Positions 34,288 through 39,114 of a stretch of 39,114 bases of DNA are shown here, one piece after another. The stretch lies in the NCBI GenBank assembly GCA_947647815.1, contig CANSLW010000005.1, forward strand, positions 1 to 39,114, in the 5' to 3' direction. The position numbers were made by a program, and so were the translations under genes. A model generated the notes under the pieces. It was not told the origin of the DNA. It did not search any database and was given only the letters and a program-made list of their open reading frames with translations. Position 1 is the first letter of the stretch. Every line of letters begins with the position of its first letter. Source of the DNA: an uncultured Dorea sp. GTDB taxonomy: Bacteria; Bacillota; Clostridia; Lachnospirales; Lachnospiraceae.

Positions 34288-34434
34288 ATTGTGAAAGTTG
34301 AAGAAGAATTGGAGAAGATATGCGATAACGCAGGAGTAGATTGGCTGGAAGTAGAGAAGGGAATGCTATACTTAGACAGACAGAGCGGGGATAGAATGGT
34401 TGGTTGAGGTCTGATTTGATTCAGAAATCTGTAA
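34288..34434 (+). pseudogene. Duplicated relic of the RT-AEP 3' end
   Basis: This stretch closely matches 29188-29332: GAATTGGAGAAGATA, GATAACGCAGGAGTAGATTG and the stop region TTGATTCAGAAAT recur with scattered changes and a small deletion that breaks the frame. It is the last ~45 codons of the RT-AEP gene, now upstream of leader 3. The rest of 34435-34560 is AT-rich with direct TTGATT/AATTCAATTC motifs and no gene. Confidence 0.85.
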
Positions 34435-34617
34435 TTGAATCAATTCAATTCAATTTGATTTATCTAATCTGTTCATTATGATGTGATTTAAGGTCGTATA
34501 AGTTTGATTAAGTTTGATGACGTTGATCCTGTAATTTTATGTGCTGCTGTTTGCAATATCAATTAATAAAATAGTGTGAACAGCGGTGCAGACCATAGGA
34601 TAGCAGTAATTTTTAAC

Positions 34618-34803
34618 TTGACGAAGGCGGAGGATATGGTACAATTAAAAGACAGGGGAAGGTTGCGGATTGTATTTATTTTTGTACAATTTTTGAAAAG
34701 ACGAAAAAACAGGCTGAAAATGCAAATTATCAGAATGTTCAGATAATTACCTGCAAAAATGAGCCTGGAAAGCCTTGATTTTAGCGGGCTCTGAGAGGGT
34801 ACC
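34618..34803 (+). promoter_or_regulatory. CRISPR leader 3 with promoter
   Basis: TTGACG (34618-34623) and TACAAT (34640-34645), again 16 nt apart. Downstream elements match leaders 1 and 2, with ACCTGC/GCGGGC hairpin arms next to the first repeat. Confidence 0.8.
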
Positions 34804-35802
34804 GTAGAAATGAAGGATACCCGTAGAAGGGAATTGCTACGCTCCAGAACGTAGACTTTCGTCAGATCTCTGCCATGTGTAGAAATGAAGGATACCCGTA
34901 GAAGGGAATTGCTACACAACACGATCGTCTTCTTCTATTTCTTCTGAACAGTAGAAATGAAGGATACCCGTAGAAGGGAATTGCTACTCTATCATTTCCC
35001 CAGACCAAGTTTCTGGTAATGCTGGTAGAAATGAAGGATACCCGTAGAAGGGAATTGCTACAACCCTGAAATTTAAGGTTTTCTTCTTTTTCTATATTGT
35101 AGAAATGAAGGATACCCGTAGAAGGGAATTGCTACTCATCGTTCTGCTGATCGTCGTTCTGCTGATCATCGGTAGAAATGAAGGATACCCGTAGAAGGGA
35201 ATTGCTACAGCCTCATTCACATCAAATACCTTACTGTTTTCTGTTGTAGAAATGAAGGATACCCGTAGAAGGGAATTGCTACACTTATTCTATAAGTTTC
35301 GCATTCTTTATCAATTTGGTAGAAATGAAGGATACCCGTAGAAGGGAATTGCTACACTAATCTTCTTTGCAACACCTCCTGTAGGTTCCTCTTTCGTAGA
35401 AATGAAGGATACCCGTAGAAGGGAATTGCTACATTTATTCTGATAGCTCATATCTCATTTCTCCGTGAGGGTAGAAATGAAGGATACCCGTAGAAGGGAA
35501 TTGCTACTTTTTTCCCAGACGAATTTCATTACGATAGTAATCGTAGAAATGAAGGATACCCGTAGAAGGGAATTGCTACGCTTTGGCGAAGCTGCTGCTT
35601 AAATTTATCATTTCCGTAGAAATGAAGGATACCCGTAGAAGGGAATTGCTACTCTTCGGTGATGGCTTCCTGCTCGCCAGATTCCTGTTGTAGAAATGAA
35701 GGATACCCGTAGAAGGGAATTGCTACCTTTCGATTCCTCAGAAGCGACATCAGATTCATCTGTTGGTAGAAATGAAGGATACCCGTAGAAGGGAATTGTT
35801 GC
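34804..35802 (+). CRISPR. CRISPR array 3: 14 repeats, 13 spacers
   Basis: Same 37-nt repeat; only the last copy (35766-35802) is altered at its 3' end (ATTGTTGC). Spacers are 35-40 nt; one (35136-35171) is itself a near tandem repeat. Reverse-strand readings include CSEEIEEDDRVV, TDESDVASEESK, GNDKFKQQLRQS and DYYRNEIRLGK. No terminator is clear after it. Confidence 0.97.
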
Positions 35803-35929
35803 ACAAAGATGTCAAAACTATAGAATCCCACTCTCTTTTTATTGCAGATTTTAAAGCCTTAAAATAAATCAAGGGAGATCATTTGTAATATTAAAACCGT
35901 ATTTTTAGTCTAAATCCAGGAGACGAAAC

Positions 35930-36589
35930 ATGAAAATAGAGATGCATGTTCATACCAGCGAAGGGAGTCCATGCGCCAAAGCAGATGCAGAAAGCATAGT
36001 GAGGACATACAGCCGAATAGGATACGATGCAATCGTAATAACGAATCATTTTGATAATAAGCTGTTAAAAGATTTTGGTCGGACGAATGAAGAGAGGATT
36101 GAAAGATATTTGCTGGGATACAAGAAGGCAAAAGCAGTAGGACTAAAATATGGCATCAAGGTTATGCTCGGAATGGAGATTCGATTGGAACCCCATACCG
36201 AGGATTTTTTGATATATGGAATCGATGAGGAATTTCTGTTGCAGTATCCGGATTTGTGCTTTATGAGTCAGAAAGAGATCTTTGAGCTGTGCCATTCATA
36301 TGGCGCTGTATTTTACCAGGCGCATCCTTTTAGAAATCCATGCCGCCCGCAAGATCCGAGATTTTTAGATGGCGTGGAATATAATCAGCGTCCGGACAGC
36401 GGTAATCATAATGAGAAGCTGGATGCGTGGATCAGAGATTATCCTAAACTGAAATTAATTTCCGGAAGTGACTGTCATAATCTGGAACAGGCAGGGTATG
36501 GCGGGATTGAAATCGAGAGAGATGTCAGTGATATAAAGGAACTGGTTCGGCTTATGAAGAACACTCAGGTAAAGTTTATTGGTCGGTAG
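35930..36589 (+). CDS. PHP-domain phosphoesterase-like protein
   Basis: MKIEMHVHTSEGSPC gives the HxH metal motif (His6, His8), followed by ITNHF, GMEIRL, QAHPFRNPC and SGSDCHNLEQAG, the other metal-binding blocks of the PHP fold. At 219 residues it is a stand-alone PHP protein, probably a metal-dependent phosphoesterase with unknown substrate. AGGAG lies 7 nt before the ATG. It begins 128 bases after array 3 and has no evident link with CRISPR. It is followed at 15 bases by an unknown gene, so the two may form an operon. Confidence 0.88.
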   Translation: MKIEMHVHTSEGSPCAKADAESIVRTYSRIGYDAIVITNHFDNKLLKDFGRTNEERIERYLLGYKKAKAVGLKYGIKVMLGMEIRLEPHTEDFLIYGIDEEFLLQYPDLCFMSQKEIFELCHSYGAVFYQAHPFRNPCRPQDPRFLDGVEYNQRPDSGNHNEKLDAWIRDYPKLKLISGSDCHNLEQAGYGGIEIERDVSDIKELVRLMKNTQVKFIGR

Positions 36590-36604
36590 AAAGGGGGGTT
36601 TTCC

Positions 36605-37402
36605 ATGAATCTTAGTCTCAATACATGTACATGTTACCATTCCACAGGAGCGCAGGCAATCCGCCCACTCATGGAGCAGATTTCTTCCGCGCAGATGGAA
36701 CGAATCCGAAAGAATTTTCCTTCGGCAAAACCGATGAATGAAGAAGTATTGGTCATTTCCGGGAATGAATCGGAAGACACATGGAATGCCGGTGTCAACG
36801 GCAATAACGATGTTAATATCAACACCAACGCCAATACCCCAGAAGATGCGGTCAGAAAACCTATTCCGGCAGTGATTAATCTGGGAAATGTAGCAGCGTA
36901 CCACACTGGTTATGCCAGGATTGATAATGCGATTACGGACGCACTTAGGGGAAAGAGCCAGGAATTGAAGGACAGTGTATATGATATCATTCGGAGTGAT
37001 TTCCTGCCGAATAATGTGCATGGCATTGAGGAAGCAGACCGGCTTGCTCTGATCAGCCTGGGTGTGGAGAAAGCAGAATACCTCGCCGGGCAATTTATGG
37101 ATGAGAAGACGGGGGCGTCTTTTATGGAGGCGATGCGTTCCATTGCCGCAATCGGCATGGAAGGAACACGCGTCGGTTCTTGTGAGATGAAATATAACGT
37201 TAAACACGCAATTGCGATTGACGGCAATGGCAGCGTTCATGATGACGACATGGATGAGTTCCTCTATTCTATGGAAAGGGAATCCCCTGAAGATTATGCG
37301 GAATATAACAGGATACGCAGCTCTTCGGATGCTGACGGTGAGGCGAAGGTTCCCGGATCCTATCTTACTGCGAGGCGGATGATGGTGTCAGCCCGGGCAT
37401 AG
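36605..37402 (+). CDS. Hypothetical protein (265 aa)
   Basis: Not recognised. It has an N-terminal segment with Cys-x-Cys (NTCTCYHSTG), a low-complexity Asn-rich linker (NGNNDVNINTNANTPEDA, about residues 66-83) and a helical C-terminal domain (IDNAITDALRGKSQELKDSV, ADRLALISLGVEKAEYLAGQFMDEK). No signal peptide or membrane helix is seen. A strong GGGGGG site precedes the ATG. The helical domain may be a flagellar- or surface-related module common in Lachnospiraceae, but that is a guess. Confidence 0.7.
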   Translation: MNLSLNTCTCYHSTGAQAIRPLMEQISSAQMERIRKNFPSAKPMNEEVLVISGNESEDTWNAGVNGNNDVNINTNANTPEDAVRKPIPAVINLGNVAAYHTGYARIDNAITDALRGKSQELKDSVYDIIRSDFLPNNVHGIEEADRLALISLGVEKAEYLAGQFMDEKTGASFMEAMRSIAAIGMEGTRVGSCEMKYNVKHAIAIDGNGSVHDDDMDEFLYSMERESPEDYAEYNRIRSSSDADGEAKVPGSYLTARRMMVSARA

Positions 37403-37490
37403 TATAGGTTAAAAATAGATTTTACGCAGTTCTTTACAAAAGCAGAGAAATACATTAAAATAAAATAAGAATTGCTGTGAAAGGAGTAAA

Positions 37491-37850
37491 GTGAAGATGG
37501 AAGAGAAGAGAAGCAGCAGGCGCATGGGTTTATCAGCACGGCTAGTGATTAAGAACATTAATGGAGATTCTACAAAGGAAGAGGAAGTAGAGATCGATGT
37601 GCTGGATGTATCAACAACCGGAGTAGGATTCAGGTGTAATGTCCCGCTTACCATTGGAGGCGTATATGATACATTCTTGAAGATCTGGACTGATGAGGTT
37701 ATTCATGCATTCTTGAAGGTTGTGCGTATTGAACAGACTTTGGAAGAAAAGTATATCTGCGGTACTATTTTCATTGGACTGCCAGAGATGAATGCAAGAC
37801 GTATTGAAGTATATGATTTGTTGAGCCGTATTGACGAGGGCGAGGCTTAA
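37491..37850 (+). CDS. Single-domain PilZ protein
   Basis: A small PilZ domain: RSSRR near the N-terminus (RxxxR) and DVSTTGVGF (DxSxxG) are the c-di-GMP contacts, followed by the beta-barrel (YDTFLKIWTDEVIHAFLKVVRIE). It should be a stand-alone c-di-GMP receptor. AAGGAG precedes both GTG 37491 (4 nt) and ATG 37497 (10 nt); either could be the start. Confidence 0.85.
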   Translation: MKMEEKRSSRRMGLSARLVIKNINGDSTKEEEVEIDVLDVSTTGVGFRCNVPLTIGGVYDTFLKIWTDEVIHAFLKVVRIEQTLEEKYICGTIFIGLPEMNARRIEVYDLLSRIDEGEA

Positions 37851-37980
37851 AAGATTCGATGATAAAAAGGGAATTTGTCTGTAGCGGGCGGATTTCCTTT
37901 TATTTTTAACATATTAAAATTGCTTTATACTCTGATATTTGTTATGATAAAAACCAATACAGCAAAAACGGAGAACAGTT

Positions 37981-38562
37981 ATGGAAAAATATAAAGAAGA
38001 AAGATACCTTTTTGAGAATATAAAGGATTCCATATATCCATGGGTCAAGGAAGAACTTGGAGACAGCAAAGCGCTGAATGGCAAGTATATTTCGGAAAAA
38101 GATACGCCGATTGTGTCATTTATCAATGGGTTATCGATTATATTTGTTATAAAGAGAAATGAAGATGTATATGAGGTACTCAGAGACAATATGCTGCCGC
38201 CGGATTGTGATATAGAGGCGCTGTATTATACGGCATGTGAGAATCTGGCAAGGGACGTGGAGTTTGTAATCGCCAATACCTGGTACGGTGGATTCGCGAT
38301 TGTTGCAGATGGATGGCATGAAGCCAGTTCTCTATGTCTTAAGCATATCTGGCAGGTAAGTGTAGACAAATTAAAGGATGATCTGGTGATTATGGCGCCA
38401 ACCAGGGAGACCGTATTGTTTGTACCTGCGTCGCAGAAGACTGCTGTCGGGAAGTTGATGGAGCATGGGGAACAGGCATACGAACAGGAGAAGGATAGGA
38501 TCAGTAAGAAGCTGATGTTATTTTCAAGGGACAGAAGGGAGCTGACAGCGTATGAAGATTAA
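37981..38562 (+). CDS. DUF1444/YtpQ-like or DUF5688-like protein
   Basis: A 193-residue soluble protein. CENLARDVEFVIANTWYGGFAIVADGWHEASSLCL and DDLVIMAPTRETVLFVPASQK resemble the strand-helix plan of YtpQ-like proteins, where a conserved block precedes a 'promises/attests value' strand. Function unknown. CGGAG lies before the ATG. Its end overlaps the next gene by 11 bases, so they are probably co-transcribed. Confidence 0.6.
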   Translation: MEKYKEERYLFENIKDSIYPWVKEELGDSKALNGKYISEKDTPIVSFINGLSIIFVIKRNEDVYEVLRDNMLPPDCDIEALYYTACENLARDVEFVIANTWYGGFAIVADGWHEASSLCLKHIWQVSVDKLKDDLVIMAPTRETVLFVPASQKTAVGKLMEHGEQAYEQEKDRISKKLMLFSRDRRELTAYED

Positions 38563-39114
38563 GACGAGACTAATCGGTATGGATCTGGATGGAACGCTTC
38601 TTACAACACAGAAGGAACTGACGGCATATACGAAGGATGTCCTGCTGCGGGCAATGGAACAGGGGGTTGAAGTAATGCCGGCAACAGGAAGGCCAATCGG
38701 GGGGCTGCCAAAGGAACTGCTTGAGCTTCCGGGAATCAAGTATGCGGTGACGGCAAACGGTGGAAGAGTTGTGGAACTGAAGCCAGGCAAGTCGTTATAT
38801 GAATGCCTTGTGCCGGCAGAAACAGCACGGAAGATCTTAGAAGTCTTCGAGCGTTATGACACTCTTCGGGAGGTGTATTTTGACGGGGTTGGCTACGCAG
38901 AAGAAGAGGCGCTTCAGAATATTGATAAATACTTAGATTCACCCCCCATGCAGAATTATCTGGTATCGACCAGAAGGGCAGTGCCAGATATTCGTGCAAA
39001 GTTTGAAGAAGAGAACCGGGGCGTAGATAAAGTGCAGGGATTGTTTACAACGATAGAGGACAGAGATGCTGCGAGAGAAGAGTTAAAGGCAATTCCGGGT
39101 ATTGAGATTACAGG
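38552..39114 (+). CDS. Cof-type HAD-IIB phosphatase, N-terminal part
   Basis: The frame begins MKIKTRLIGMDLDGTLLT, HAD motif I with the nucleophile Asp and the general acid Asp two residues on, then motif II in MPATGRP and a cap-domain start (YAVTANGGRVVEL). It belongs to the Cof/YidA group that removes phosphate from sugar phosphates and similar compounds. The window ends inside the cap domain, so the rest is not seen. ATG overlaps the upstream gene end. Confidence 0.9.
   Translation, partial: MKIKTRLIGMDLDGTLLTTQKELTAYTKDVLLRAMEQGVEVMPATGRPIGGLPKELLELPGIKYAVTANGGRVVELKPGKSLYECLVPAETARKILEVFERYDTLREVYFDGVGYAEEEALQNIDKYLDSPPMQNYLVSTRRAVPDIRAKFEEENRGVDKVQGLFTTIEDRDAAREELKAIPGIEIT

Overview
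The window looks like chromosome of a gut-type Clostridia, most likely Lachnospiraceae (Bacillota). Supporting this are AGGAGG-type ribosome sites, many AT-rich intergenic regions, a monomeric [FeFe]-hydrogenase-like protein, an ECF S-component, an ArAE exporter, PilZ/EAL proteins and Rpn-type transposase debris. No species call is possible from sequence alone.

Layout: 1-8.1 kb is ordinary chromosome: an Rpn transposase tail, a degenerate tRNA-Asn-like RNA with terminators, kptA, two tiny membrane proteins, the hydrogenase-like protein, an ECF S-component, a PilZ protein, an ArAE exporter and an EamA transporter. From 8.1 kb a MYG1-family nuclease gene leads into a + strand type III-D CRISPR-Cas operon (9.1-20.6 kb): CARF-HEPN, cas6, CARF-HEPN, an HD-less cas10, a Cas7-type RAMP, csx10, a Cas7-Cas7 fusion, csx19-like, and a TIGR03986-like RAMP with a Gln/Asn/Gly/Tyr-rich N-terminal tail. 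After structured intergenic DNA and a QueG-like Fe-S protein comes CRISPR array 1 (19 repeats), a third CARF-HEPN gene, cas1, cas2, and a 952-residue protein that joins a reverse transcriptase to an archaeo-eukaryotic primase (AEP)-like polymerase. Then follow a decayed VapBC cassette, array 2 (13 repeats), a decayed AAA-ATPase/nuclease gene, an EAL protein, array 3 (14 repeats), and ordinary genes (PHP, unknown, PilZ, DUF1444-like, Cof-type HAD cut by the window end).

How it fits together (inference): all three arrays share one 37-nt repeat and homologous leaders with a promoter, so one Cas6 and one Cas1-Cas2-RT-AEP module probably serve all 43 spacers. The RAMP complex would bind crRNA and cleave target RNA. 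HD-less Cas10 would make cyclic oligoadenylate, and three CARF-HEPN RNases would respond. Read on the reverse strand, most spacers look like protein-coding sequence (often acidic linkers), and several cover a start codon with its ribosome site, so crRNAs would be antisense to mRNA. The RT-AEP fusion next to cas1-cas2 suggests spacer capture involving RNA and/or primed DNA synthesis. A relic of the RT-AEP 3' end lies upstream of array 3, showing that array and leader spread by segmental duplication.
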